Origin: Streptococcus sp. zg-86
GTDB taxonomy: Bacteria; Bacillota; Bacilli; Lactobacillales; Streptococcaceae
Direction of reading: 5' to 3'
DNA: 64,000 bases
Assembly: GCF_017639855.1 (NCBI RefSeq)
Contig: NZ_CP072115.1
Location: forward strand, 1,742,501 to 1,806,500
Below the pieces are notes generated by a model. It made no database searches. It had not been told where the DNA came from and saw only the letters and a list, made by a program, of their open reading frames with translations. Shown here one piece after another: positions 1 to 9,002 of the stretch. The position numbers and the translations under genes are program-made. Positions within the stretch are counted from its first letter, which is position 1. Every line of letters starts with the position of its first letter.

Positions 1-1485
1 CCAATCGTCCGGTTGAGTTAGCCTACTGCGTCCCTCCATCACTTCATACTCTAGTACAGGAATATCAACCTGTTGGCCATCGGATACACCTTTCGGTCTC
101 TCCTTAGGTCCCGACTAACCCAGGGCGGACGAGCCTTCCCCTGGAAACCTTAGTCTTACGGTGGATGGGATTCTCACCCATCTTTCGCTACTCATACCGG
201 CATTCTCACTTCTATGCGTTCCAGCGCTCCTCACGGTACACCTTCTCCACACATAGAACGCTCTCCTACCATACCTATAAATAGGTATCCACAGCTTCGG
301 TAAATTGTTTTAGCCCCGGTACATTTTCGGCGCAGGGTCACTCGACTAGTGAGCTATTACGCACTCTTTGAATGAATAGCTGCTTCTAAGCTAACATCCT
401 AGTTGTCTGTGCAACCCCACATCCTTTTCCACTTAACAATTATTTTGGGACCTTAGCTGGTGGTCTGGGCTGTTTCCCTTTCGACTACGGATCTTAGCAC
501 TCGCAGTCTGACTGCCGATTATATCTCGTTGGCATTCGGAGTTTATCTGAGATTGGTAATCCGAGATGGACCCCTCACCCAAACAGTGCTCTACCTCCAA
601 GAGACTTAACATCGACGCTAGCCCTAAAGCTATTTCGGAGAGAACCAGCTATCTCCAAGTTCGTTTGGAATTTCTCCGCTACCCACAAGTCATCCAAGCA
701 CTTTTCAACGTGCCCTGGTTCGGTCCTCCAGTGCGTTTTACCGCACCTTCAACCTGCTCATGGGTAGGTCACATGGTTTCGGGTCTATAACATGATACTA
801 ATTCGCCCTATTCAGACTCGGTTTCCCTGCGGCTCCGTCTCTTCAACTTAACCTCGCATCATATCATAACTCGCCGGTTCATTCTACAAAAGGCACGCTC
901 TCACCCATTAACGGGCTCGAACTTGTTGTAGGCACACGGTTTCAGGTTCTATTTCACTCCCCTCCCGGGGTGCTTTTCACCTTTCCCTCACGGTACTGGT
1001 TCACTATCGGTCACTAGGGAGTATTTAGGGTTGGGAGATGGTCCTCCCAGATTCCGACGGGATTTCGCGTGTCCCGCCGTACTCAGGATTCTGCTAGGTA
1101 CAGATTCTGTTTCGAATACGAGGCTCTTACTCTCTTTGGCTCCCCTTCCCAGAGGATTCTTCTACAAATTCTGAGTCCACATTGCAGTCCTACAACCCCG
1201 AAGAGTAAACTCTTCGGTTTGCCCTCCTGCCGTTTCGCTCGCCGCTACTAAGGCAATCGCTTTTGCTTTCTCTTCCTGCAGCTACTTAGATGTTTCAGTT
1301 CACTGCGTCTTCCTTCGCATGACCTTAACAGTCATGGATAACATGCATTACATGTTGGGTTCCCCCATTCGGACATCCCTGGATCAATGCTTACTTACAG
1401 CTCCCCAAGGCATTTCGTCGTTAGTCACGTCCTTCTTCGGCTCCTAGTGCCAAGGCATCCACCGTGCGCCCTTATTAACTTAACC
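1..1485 (-). rRNA. 23S ribosomal RNA (5' part, cut by window edge)
   Basis: Minus-strand 23S rRNA. The conserved 5' end (GGTTAAGTTAATAAGGGCGC) reads down from 1485 and the rest continues to base 1, so only about the first half of the molecule is present and any 5S gene lies outside the window. No protein should be called here; several open frames across it are fortuitous. It is cotranscribed with the tRNA-Ala and 16S genes to its right. Confidence 0.97.
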
Positions 1486-1617
1486 TTATTTAACCTAATT
1501 CTTTCAAATTAGAAAACTCATTAATTCACAGCGTTTTCGGTTTATTTTCTTGTTACTATTTGATATAGATATTCAATTTTCAATGGACAATTCCTACAAT
1601 CACATCCAGTGACTGTA

Positions 1618-1690
1618 TGGAGCCTAGCGGGATCGAACCGCTGACCTCCTGCGTGCAAAGCAGGCGCTCTCCCAGCTGAGCTAAGGCCCC
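1618..1690 (-). tRNA. tRNA-Ala(UGC) in the 16S-23S spacer
   Basis: A 73-nt minus-strand cloverleaf begins GGGGCCTTAGCTCAG and ends AGGCTCCA. The anticodon is TGC. The acceptor stem shows the G3:U70 wobble pair that identifies alanine tRNAs. The 3' CCA is not encoded: the bases after the discriminator A read TAC. It is the only tRNA in this spacer, the usual arrangement in streptococci. Confidence 0.98.
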
Positions 1691-1717
1691 ACAAGACCTC
1701 TCAAAATTAAAGAAGAC
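1691..1717 (-). other. 16S precursor processing stem, 3' arm
   Basis: These 27 bases are complementary to 3389-3415 on the other side of the 16S gene, with only a few mismatches. In the precursor RNA the two arms would pair and loop out the 16S molecule, the substrate shape cut by RNase III. The pairing is seen in the sequence; RNase III cleavage is inferred from other bacteria. Confidence 0.75.
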
Positions 1718-1736
1718 TACGTACAGAGTTCCGTTT

Positions 1737-3290
<1,554 letters not shown>

Positions 3291-3388
3291 AGTTTGAGTC
3301 TTCACTCATTCTGTTCATCTGACAGATTTATGTTCTTTTTGTTCATTGACGGTTTATGTCTCCATAAACCACCCTGCACGTTTGGTTC

Positions 3389-3415
3389 GTCTTCTTTAAT
3401 TTTCAAAGGTCTTGT
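3389..3415 (-). other. 16S precursor processing stem, 5' arm
   Basis: Leader-side partner of 1691-1717. On the minus strand it reads AGACCTTTGAAAATTAAAG and onward, complementary to the spacer-side arm. It lies in the roughly 160-nt transcribed leader between promoter P2 and the 16S 5' end. The CTTTGAAAA stretch also resembles boxA-type antitermination sequences of rRNA leaders, which I cannot confirm. Confidence 0.7.
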
Positions 3416-3444
3416 TTGCCGCTCTCTCAAGCGACAACTATATC

Positions 3445-3473
3445 AGTATATCACTTCTTGTTCCTCTTGTCAA
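3445..3473 (-). promoter_or_regulatory. rRNA operon promoter P2
   Basis: Minus-strand -35 TTGACA (3468-3473) and -10 TATACT (3445-3450) separated by exactly 17 bp, a near-consensus vegetative promoter. It lies about 155 bp upstream of the 16S 5' end, the right place for the proximal rRNA promoter. Confidence 0.85.
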
Positions 3474-3562
3474 CACCTTTTTGAAACTTTTTTATCTTTT
3501 TTTCAATTTTTTCTTTTCGGCAAGAGCACTATATACCTATCGCTGTTCTTTTCAGCTAATCT

Positions 3563-3592
3563 AATATACTATATTCTATACCTTATTGTCAA
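3563..3592 (-). promoter_or_regulatory. rRNA operon promoter P1
   Basis: A second minus-strand -35 TTGACA (3587-3592) is followed after 18 bp by TATATT (3563-3568), about 120 bp upstream of P2. Tandem P1/P2 promoters are usual for Gram-positive rRNA operons. The surrounding 3475-3600 is AT-rich with no gene. Confidence 0.7.
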
Positions 3593-3630
3593 GAAAATAA
3601 TGCACTTTTTTTCATTATCCTAAGCAATTA

Positions 3631-3671
3631 GCACCTCCAAGGCCTGACTGTTGCGTAGACTTCGGAGGTGC
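3631..3671. terminator. Hairpin between rrn promoters and hpf
   Basis: An inverted repeat (GCACCTCC ... GGAGGTGC, with AAG/CTT extending the stem) lies 24 bp past the hpf stop codon. Neither strand has a clear T-run after it, so it may be a weak or Rho-independent-like terminator, or simply an mRNA-stabilising hairpin. Confidence 0.4.
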
Positions 3672-3694
3672 CTCACTTATTAGAAAATAAATTG

Positions 3695-4237
3695 TTAAGA
3701 TTTAACTTCCAATAAACCTAAATCGCCATCTTCTCGTTTATAAATAACATTCGTTGTACTATCTTTGGCATCTGTGTAAATGAAGAAATCGTGCCCTAAC
3801 AATTCTAGTTGTAAAATGGCTTCTTCCAAATCCATTGGTTTCAAATCGACTTGTTTTGTACGCACGACTTTTACTTCTTCTTCAACCTGTTCCACTAGTT
3901 CTTCTGTAAACAATTGGCTAGTAGAAACTTTTTGACGATTTTTCTTTTCAATCTTTGTTTTATTGCGACGGATTTGGCGCTCAATCTTGTCCACTACCAA
4001 ATCAATTGACCCGTACATATCTTGAGAAATATCTTCCGCACGAAGTGTAATTGAGCCTAGAGGGATAGTTACCTCTACTTTTGAGCGTTTATCACGGTAC
4101 ACTTTGAGATTTACTTTTGCATTTAACTCTTGATCCGCATGGAAGTATTTTTCAATTTTGGCTACTTTATCTTCGACATAACTACGAAGAGCTTCTGTTA
4201 CTTCAATGTTCTCTCCACGAATGCTAAATTTAATCAT
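3695..4237 (-). CDS. hpf: Ribosome hibernation promoting factor, long form (HPF)
   Basis: A 180-residue protein that binds the 30S subunit in slow or starved cells and joins 70S ribosomes into inactive 100S dimers. The N-terminal S30AE domain covers about residues 1-98 and is lysine-rich at its end. A charged linker follows, then a C-terminal dimerisation domain (about 120-180) with the conserved LDLEEA-like and GHDFFIY segments. The length fits the long HPF of Firmicutes. A good ribosome site (AAAGAGGT) precedes the ATG at 4237. It sits downstream of comFA-comFC, as in other streptococci, but has its own promoter. Confidence 0.95.
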   Translation of the reverse strand: MIKFSIRGENIEVTEALRSYVEDKVAKIEKYFHADQELNAKVNLKVYRDKRSKVEVTIPLGSITLRAEDISQDMYGSIDLVVDKIERQIRRNKTKIEKKNRQKVSTSQLFTEELVEQVEEEVKVVRTKQVDLKPMDLEEAILQLELLGHDFFIYTDAKDSTTNVIYKREDGDLGLLEVKS

Positions 4238-4278
4238 AGTAAATACCTCTTTCTAAGCTTTCGCTTTTGTTCACTACT

Positions 4279-4316
4279 ATTATACCATATTAGTATTTTT
4301 TTGCAAGCGTTTACTA
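4279..4316 (-). promoter_or_regulatory. hpf promoter with a cre-like site
   Basis: Minus-strand TTGCAA (4301-4306), 16 bp, TATAAT (4279-4284), the latter preceded by TGG as in an extended -10. The -35 is embedded in AGTAAACGCTTGCA (about 4302-4316), which matches the CcpA operator consensus with one mismatch. CcpA control of hpf is an inference. Confidence 0.6.
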
Positions 4317-4979
4317 ACGAGCTAGTGAAAAACTTATGACGGTTTTCGCTCCATTTTTCATCAACACTTTCTTTGCTAGTTGAATAGTGGCACCTGTTGT
4401 ATAGACATCATCTATCAATATTATTTTGTCAGGAATAGCCATCTTATCTATAACTGAAAATGGTTGTTGTAGGGCCAATCGCTCTTTCCGAGTCTTTTCG
4501 GACTGTTTCTTAGTATCTTCTTTTTGAAGAAGAGCAGTAAATCTGACTCCTGCAGCACTTAGTAATTCTGTTACTTGATTAAAACCTCGTTCTTTCATAC
4601 GCTGGTTACTGATCGGAATGGGAACTGGGCAATAGCCAACTTTATTTTTAAAATATTGCTTCAACTTGTCTGCGAAAATGATTCTAAGGAGATAGTCTCC
4701 GATAAATTTATATCGACTGATGTAGTCTGCCATTTGGTCATTATAGCTATATAGGCTTTCGTGTGAAACATCTAGGCCTTTTTCCTGCCAATAGCGACAA
4801 TCCGAACAGATTGTTTTTTCTCCTTCTTTAAAGCAATTTGGACAATGAATATCTGAAATCAGATTAAATTTTTTTCGGCAAACAGAACAAATTCCTCCTT
4901 CTTCCTTTTTTAATAGGAAGATGTCTGAAAATAAGATTCTCGGTTTAAGAAGTTGCTGACACAGTAGACACATTGTCAT
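4314..4979 (-). CDS. comFC: Competence protein ComFC, amidophosphoribosyltransferase-like
   Basis: A 221-residue late competence protein that acts with the ComFA helicase in bringing transforming DNA across the membrane. Four CxxC pairs (residues 4/7, 31/34, 46/49, 58/61) form a zinc-binding N-terminal region. The C-terminal half is a phosphoribosyltransferase fold with the signature IDDVYTTGAT near residues 188-197. The start at 4979 is chosen because AAGGAGG lies six bases upstream; a second ATG at 4973 is poorly spaced. The start overlaps the end of comFA by 35 bp, so the two are translationally linked. Confidence 0.95.
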   Translation of the reverse strand: MTMCLLCQQLLKPRILFSDIFLLKKEEGGICSVCRKKFNLISDIHCPNCFKEGEKTICSDCRYWQEKGLDVSHESLYSYNDQMADYISRYKFIGDYLLRIIFADKLKQYFKNKVGYCPVPIPISNQRMKERGFNQVTELLSAAGVRFTALLQKEDTKKQSEKTRKERLALQQPFSVIDKMAIPDKIILIDDVYTTGATIQLAKKVLMKNGAKTVISFSLAR

Positions 4980-6264
4980 ATCCTGCCTCCTTGTTCATTA
5001 GTCGAATTTCCCGAATAGCTTTTTCAATCGCACGATTACTTCCATCATGAAAAAAGAGTAACGTCCCTGTCGGTCTCTCCAGACTTCGCCCCACCCTCCC
5101 AGCAATCTGAATAAGAGAAGAAGATGTGTAAAGAGCATGATTAGCTTGTACAACAAAAACATCTACACAAGGAAAGGTTACTCCTCTTTCTAGAATCGTT
5201 GTTGTAACAAGAATATCAATCTCTCTTTTACGAAATTGTTCGACGATTTCTAAACGATTTTCAGTCTGACTGGATACAAACCCAATACATTGATTGGGAA
5301 AATACTCTGCTAACACCTGTGAAAATAGTTGTCCTGTTCGAATTTCAGGCAAAAATATGAGTAAGGGGAACCTAGTTTTCCGCTGTTCTGCTATCATACC
5401 AGTCAGTTTTGGACTAATCTTTTTCTTATTTAAATGTGTTTCAAAACTTGATAACCACACTTTTTGTGGAACAACTAGTGGATTTCCATGGAAACGGCGA
5501 GGTAATTGCAGACGATGCAGGGCTCCTCTACGAACCTTTTCTTCCAACTCATCTGTAGAAGTAGCCGTTAGAAACATAGTAACACCATCATCTTTCACAG
5601 CATTTTCTACTGCACAATACAACATAGGATTGTCCACATAAGGAAAAGCATCCACTTCGTCAATCAAAATCAAATCAAAAGCCCGATAAAATTTGAGCAA
5701 TTGATGCGTGGTCGAAATAACTAGAGGCGTTCGAAAATACGAATCCGATTTTCCATGCAAAAGACTGATTGGACAAGTAAAATCCTCTTTCAACCTTTTA
5801 TACAATTCGATGCAGACATCAATCCGAGGACTAGCTAGGCAAACAGCTCCCCCTCCATCAATCACATCAGCAACCACTTGGTAAATCATTTCTGTTTTAC
5901 CAGCTCCCGTCACAGCATGTACCATTGTGGCTTTTCTTGCTTTAAACTGCTCCTGCAGACCATTTGAAATTTCTTGTTGCCAAGCGGTTAATTTCCCCTT
6001 CCACTTGAGAGAGTGCTGAGAAGGAAATGGTTGCTGAGGAAAATAGTACAACTCTTCATCTGTCCGTACACGTCCCAATAGTATACATTCTCGACAGTAC
6101 AGAGCTCCATTTGGTAAGCAGTGCTTTTCTTCAAATAAGGTTGAACAGCGAAAACAAGTCTGTTGCGGTGTTTGACTTGGTATCGTTTTAGCTTGCAGTC
6201 GTTCTGTTTCGGTCAATTGATACTGGGTAAACAATCTGCCATAGTAATTTGCCATATCTGCCAT
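4945..6264 (-). CDS. comFA: Competence DNA-uptake helicase ComFA
   Basis: A DEAD-box-like ATPase of 439 residues needed to pull single-stranded DNA into the cytoplasm during transformation. It has a four-cysteine zinc site (C37, C40, C57, C60), a Walker A motif GAGKTE near residue 120, the Walker B variant DEVD near 200, and helicase motif VI in the IAGRVGR region. The first ATG (6264) lies only seven bases after the cin-box and has no ribosome site. The known streptococcal family aligns best from the fourth codon (6255). The mRNA is therefore either leaderless from 6264 or has a very short leader. First gene of the comFA-comFC operon. Confidence 0.95.
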   Translation of the reverse strand: MADMANYYGRLFTQYQLTETERLQAKTIPSQTPQQTCFRCSTLFEEKHCLPNGALYCRECILLGRVRTDEELYYFPQQPFPSQHSLKWKGKLTAWQQEISNGLQEQFKARKATMVHAVTGAGKTEMIYQVVADVIDGGGAVCLASPRIDVCIELYKRLKEDFTCPISLLHGKSDSYFRTPLVISTTHQLLKFYRAFDLILIDEVDAFPYVDNPMLYCAVENAVKDDGVTMFLTATSTDELEEKVRRGALHRLQLPRRFHGNPLVVPQKVWLSSFETHLNKKKISPKLTGMIAEQRKTRFPLLIFLPEIRTGQLFSQVLAEYFPNQCIGFVSSQTENRLEIVEQFRKREIDILVTTTILERGVTFPCVDVFVVQANHALYTSSSLIQIAGRVGRSLERPTGTLLFFHDGSNRAIEKAIREIRLMNKEAGYDNVSTVSATS

Positions 6265-6271
6265 ACTTATT

Positions 6272-6279
6272 TATTCGTA
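6272..6279 (-). promoter_or_regulatory. cin-box (ComX/SigX promoter) of comFA
   Basis: Perfect TACGAATA on the minus strand, the octamer recognised by the streptococcal competence sigma factor ComX, directly upstream of comFA. I saw no other copy upstream of a gene in the window. It places comFA-comFC in the late competence regulon. Confidence 0.9.
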
Positions 6280-6295
6280 ATTTGAATGTGAAAAC

Positions 6296-6324
6296 TTGTC
6301 ATCTTTAAAAAAACTTAGTACAAT
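6296..6324 (+). promoter_or_regulatory. yigZ promoter
   Basis: Plus-strand TTGTCA (6296-6301), 17 bp, TACAAT (6319-6324). The expected start of transcription, six to seven bases after the -10, falls at or next to the ATG at 6331. Confidence 0.7.
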
Positions 6325-6330
6325 CATGTT

Positions 6331-6963
6331 ATGAAAGAATATCGTACTATTACTGCTGACGGTCTGACAGAAGAAGAAATCAAAAAATCACGGTTTATTT
6401 GCCATTTGAAAAGAGTAAAAACAGAAGATGAAGCTCGTGATTTTATTAACTACATCAAAAAAGAACATTACCGCGCCACCCATAACTGCTCTGCTTTTAT
6501 CTTGGGAGAACAGATGGAAATCAAACGCTCATCTGATGACGGTGAACCCTCTGGAACTGCTGGTGTTCCTATGCTAACCGTTTTGGAAAATAATCACTTG
6601 ACTAATGTAGCAGCCGTTGTAACACGCTATTTTGGAGGTGTTAAGCTGGGGGCTGGCGGATTAATTCGTGCTTATGCAGGGGCTGTTGCACATTGTCTAG
6701 CCGAAATTGGTATGGTCGTAGTCAAGGAGCAGCAAGGGATTGCTATTACGATGAGCTATTCTCAGTATCAAGAATTTGCCAACTGGCGTGCAACTCATGA
6801 TTTAGAAGAATACGATACGGCATTTTTAGCAGATATTCGTACTATGATTTTTGTTGATAAAGAAGATACTCAGAAAATAATTGATAGCTTAATCGAGTTT
6901 TACCACGGAAAAGTTCAAGTCGAAACTACGGAATTTCGAGTTGTGGAAGTTCCAGTTCATTGA
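6331..6963 (+). CDS. yigZ: YigZ/IMPACT family protein
   Basis: A 210-residue protein of the UPF0029/IMPACT family (B. subtilis YvyE). Its biochemical role is not settled; links to translation or nucleotide-binding factors are proposed. The N-terminal half (about 1-125) has the family segment SSDDGEPSGTAG and the glycine-rich RYFGGVKLGAGGL. The C-terminal domain resembles the EF-G domain V-like fold (DUF1949). No Shine-Dalgarno sequence precedes the ATG and the predicted transcription start coincides with it. It is divergent from comFA, a neighbour pairing common in streptococci. Confidence 0.9.
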   Translation: MKEYRTITADGLTEEEIKKSRFICHLKRVKTEDEARDFINYIKKEHYRATHNCSAFILGEQMEIKRSSDDGEPSGTAGVPMLTVLENNHLTNVAAVVTRYFGGVKLGAGGLIRAYAGAVAHCLAEIGMVVVKEQQGIAITMSYSQYQEFANWRATHDLEEYDTAFLADIRTMIFVDKEDTQKIIDSLIEFYHGKVQVETTEFRVVEVPVH

Positions 6964-6967
6964 TAAC

Positions 6968-6991
6968 ACCTATCGTTGCGATAGGTTTTTT
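6968..6991 (+). terminator. Terminator of yigZ
   Basis: Perfect 8-bp stem ACCTATCG/CGATAGGT with a TTG loop followed by six T, five bases after the yigZ stop codon. Confidence 0.85.
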
Positions 6992-6995
6992 ATAT

Positions 6996-7024
6996 TTTAC
7001 AAAGGCTAGATACAGGAGTATACT
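6996..7024 (+). promoter_or_regulatory. cysK promoter
   Basis: Plus-strand TTTACA (6996-7001), 17 bp, TATACT (7019-7024). The -35 starts immediately after the yigZ terminator, so cysK is an independent unit. Confidence 0.7.
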
Positions 7025-7051
7025 AAGAACAACAAAAAGTGGAGGTGCCTT

Positions 7052-7972
7052 ATGGCGATTTATCAAAACATTACTGAATTAGTTGGAAAGACTCCTATCG
7101 TAAAATTAAACAATCTCGTACCAGAAGGGGCTGCGGATGTGTATGTGAAATTAGAAGCCTTCAACCCTGGTTCATCTGTCAAAGATCGGATTGCCCTAGC
7201 GATGATTGAACAAGCTGAAAAAGACGGAATCATCAAACCTGGCAATACGATTGTAGAGCCAACTAGTGGAAATACTGGAATCGGCCTTGCCTGGGTTGGT
7301 GCTGCAAAAGGTTATAAAGTGATCATTGTCATGCCTGAAACTATGAGTATTGAACGCCGAAAAATCATTCAGGCTTATGGAGCAGAACTTGTTCTTACTC
7401 CAGGTAGCGAAGGAATGAAGGGAGCTATTGCTAAGGCTCATGAAATAGCTGAGGAGCAAAATGGCTGGGTACCGTTGCAATTTGCCAATCCTGCTAATCC
7501 GAAAGTCCACGAGGAGACCACTGGTCAAGAAATTCTAGAAGCATTTGGTACAACAGGACTCGATGCCTTCGTTTCTGGAATTGGAACAGGTGGAACGATT
7601 ACGGGTGTATCACATACTCTCAAACAGGCAAATCCTACTATTGCCGTTTATGCTGTCGAAGCAGACGAATCCGCTGTTCTATCAGGTGAAGCTCCTGGCC
7701 CACATAAAATCCAAGGTATTTCAGCAGGGTTTATTCCAGATACCTTAGATACAGACTCTTATGACCATATTATCCGTGTGAAATCAGACGATGCGCTAGC
7801 AACTGGTCGTGCGGTTGGGGGACAAGAAGGATTTCTTGTCGGTATTTCATCTGGAGCGGCTATCTACGCTGCTATTGAAGTTGCAAAAGAGCTTGGTGCA
7901 GGAAAAAAAGTACTTGCCATTCTTGCAGACAACGGTGAACGATACCTATCAACTGCTCTTTATGAGGGTTAA
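7052..7972 (+). CDS. cysK: Cysteine synthase A (O-acetylserine sulfhydrylase)
   Basis: A 306-residue PLP enzyme making cysteine from O-acetylserine and sulfide. The PLP lysine is K44 in SSVKDR. The substrate loop TSGNTG follows at about 70-75 and the phosphate-binding GTGGT near residue 177. The length and the ASANYL/CysK pattern are typical, with no sign of a cystathionine beta-synthase extension. A strong ribosome site (GTGGAGGTG) precedes the ATG. Monocistronic, with terminators on both sides. Confidence 0.96.
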   Translation: MAIYQNITELVGKTPIVKLNNLVPEGAADVYVKLEAFNPGSSVKDRIALAMIEQAEKDGIIKPGNTIVEPTSGNTGIGLAWVGAAKGYKVIIVMPETMSIERRKIIQAYGAELVLTPGSEGMKGAIAKAHEIAEEQNGWVPLQFANPANPKVHEETTGQEILEAFGTTGLDAFVSGIGTGGTITGVSHTLKQANPTIAVYAVEADESAVLSGEAPGPHKIQGISAGFIPDTLDTDSYDHIIRVKSDDALATGRAVGGQEGFLVGISSGAAIYAAIEVAKELGAGKKVLAILADNGERYLSTALYEG

Positions 7973-7995
7973 ACGATTTATAATACTGGACTGGA

Positions 7996-8026
7996 AGAGA
8001 TTGAACCAAAAGTTCAGTCTCTTTTT
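7996..8026 (+). terminator. Terminator of cysK
   Basis: Eleven-pair stem AGAGATTGAAC / GTTCAGTCTCT (one G-U pair) with a five-base loop, followed by TTTT, just after cysK. Confidence 0.75.
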
Positions 8027-8300
8027 GGGAGTTGGAAAGAACACGAATGAGTAAAGCAAAGATTTTGCCTTCTAGTTTCCAAGCTTAAACTAAAATATTC
8101 TACTGAAGTATCCTCGCATTTCACTTTCAGTCTCCGCTATCAGCAGTCAATCAACCACTATATCAATGTGTTATTACTAACTTTGGGAATAAAAATTAGA
8201 CTTTCCCCAATCTCTATACCAGATTGAAGAAAAAATCCATTTTGGACTAGACATCGCTTCCAATAATGAGATAAAAAAACACTTTTTATGCATCCCAATT

Positions 8301-8495
8301 GGGAGTAGGACTCAATCGTGATTTCGTAGAAATCGATTATCCTTACTCCTGTATTTCTAGATTCGGGCTAAACGAATCTACTGGATTATGTTACTCTCAC
8401 CTCTGCATGTCGACTAGCTTTCACAATTCTTAATTGTGAACGGTTGGAAATAGGGCTAGCAAAGAATTGTTCGCTAGTCTCTTCTAATAGAATAT
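8301..8495. repeat. Composite GGCTAGC-type repeat, copy 1
   Basis: The stretch 7973-8592 holds no gene. Its right half is a repeat that recurs at 37283-37900. It starts GGGAGTAGGACTCAATCGTG, contains the hairpin GATTTCGTAGAAATC, then TTCACAATT/AATTGTGAA, and ends with GGCTAGCAAAG...CGCTAGTC. The 37-kb copy carries about 300 extra bp in the middle. Bases 8030-8300 show nothing recognisable. Confidence 0.75.
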
Positions 8496-8592
8496 TAATA
8501 TGAATAGAGTATCAGTTGATACAAAGTGCCTAGCACGAAGTCCATATCCTGAGAGCAAGCTACAATTTCACGATTATAGAGGTCCATACAAG

Positions 8593-8635
8593 AAAAAAGA
8601 AGGGGCATTGCCATTGCGACGAAGCCTTCTTCTTT
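8593..8635 (-). terminator. Terminator of the S1-domain gene
   Basis: Minus-strand hairpin (AGAAGG ... CCTTCT, with inner pairing in GCAATGGCAATGC) followed by a T-rich stretch, starting right after the stop codon of the S1-domain gene. It probably ends the long rny-to-S1 gene run. Confidence 0.65.
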
Positions 8636-9001
8636 TTAATTTTCTGTTTGTTTGTCCAAAAAACTTTTTGCTTCTTTCATCCAATGCGGGAGTTGTTTCG
8701 CCAAGGGTTCAAAACCAATTTTATAGCGATCACTTGTGAAGCGGTGAGGTCGTTGCACTTTCTGTTTTTCCTCTTCCAACGTTCGTAAAGATAGACTAGC
8801 TTTTTTGCTATATTCATCAACGTCAACAACTTGAACCAGCAGTTGCTGCCCAATAGTTAAATAATCTCGAATATTATCGATATAACCTGTCTTGATTTCT
8901 GAAATATGAATCAAACCTGTTGTCCCATTTTCCAGTTCTACAAAAGCGCCGTATGGTTGAATTCCTGTTACGGTTCCTCGCAATTTTTCTCCTATTCTCA
9001 T
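8636..9001 (-). CDS. cvfD: S1 RNA-binding domain protein (CvfD/YugI type)
   Basis: A 121-residue protein that is mainly one S1/OB-fold RNA-binding domain (about residues 3-72; VTGIQPYGAFVEL and GLIHISEI are diagnostic). A basic C-terminal tail follows. Related pneumococcal CvfD is a post-transcriptional regulator; function here is by family only. The start at 9001 is preferred over the ATG at 9013. It lies just past the stop of the upstream gene (9003) with GAGG correctly spaced, giving coupled translation. Confidence 0.85.
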   Translation of the reverse strand: MRIGEKLRGTVTGIQPYGAFVELENGTTGLIHISEIKTGYIDNIRDYLTIGQQLLVQVVDVDEYSKKASLSLRTLEEEKQKVQRPHRFTSDRYKIGFEPLAKQLPHWMKEAKSFLDKQTEN

Positions 9002-9002
9002 C

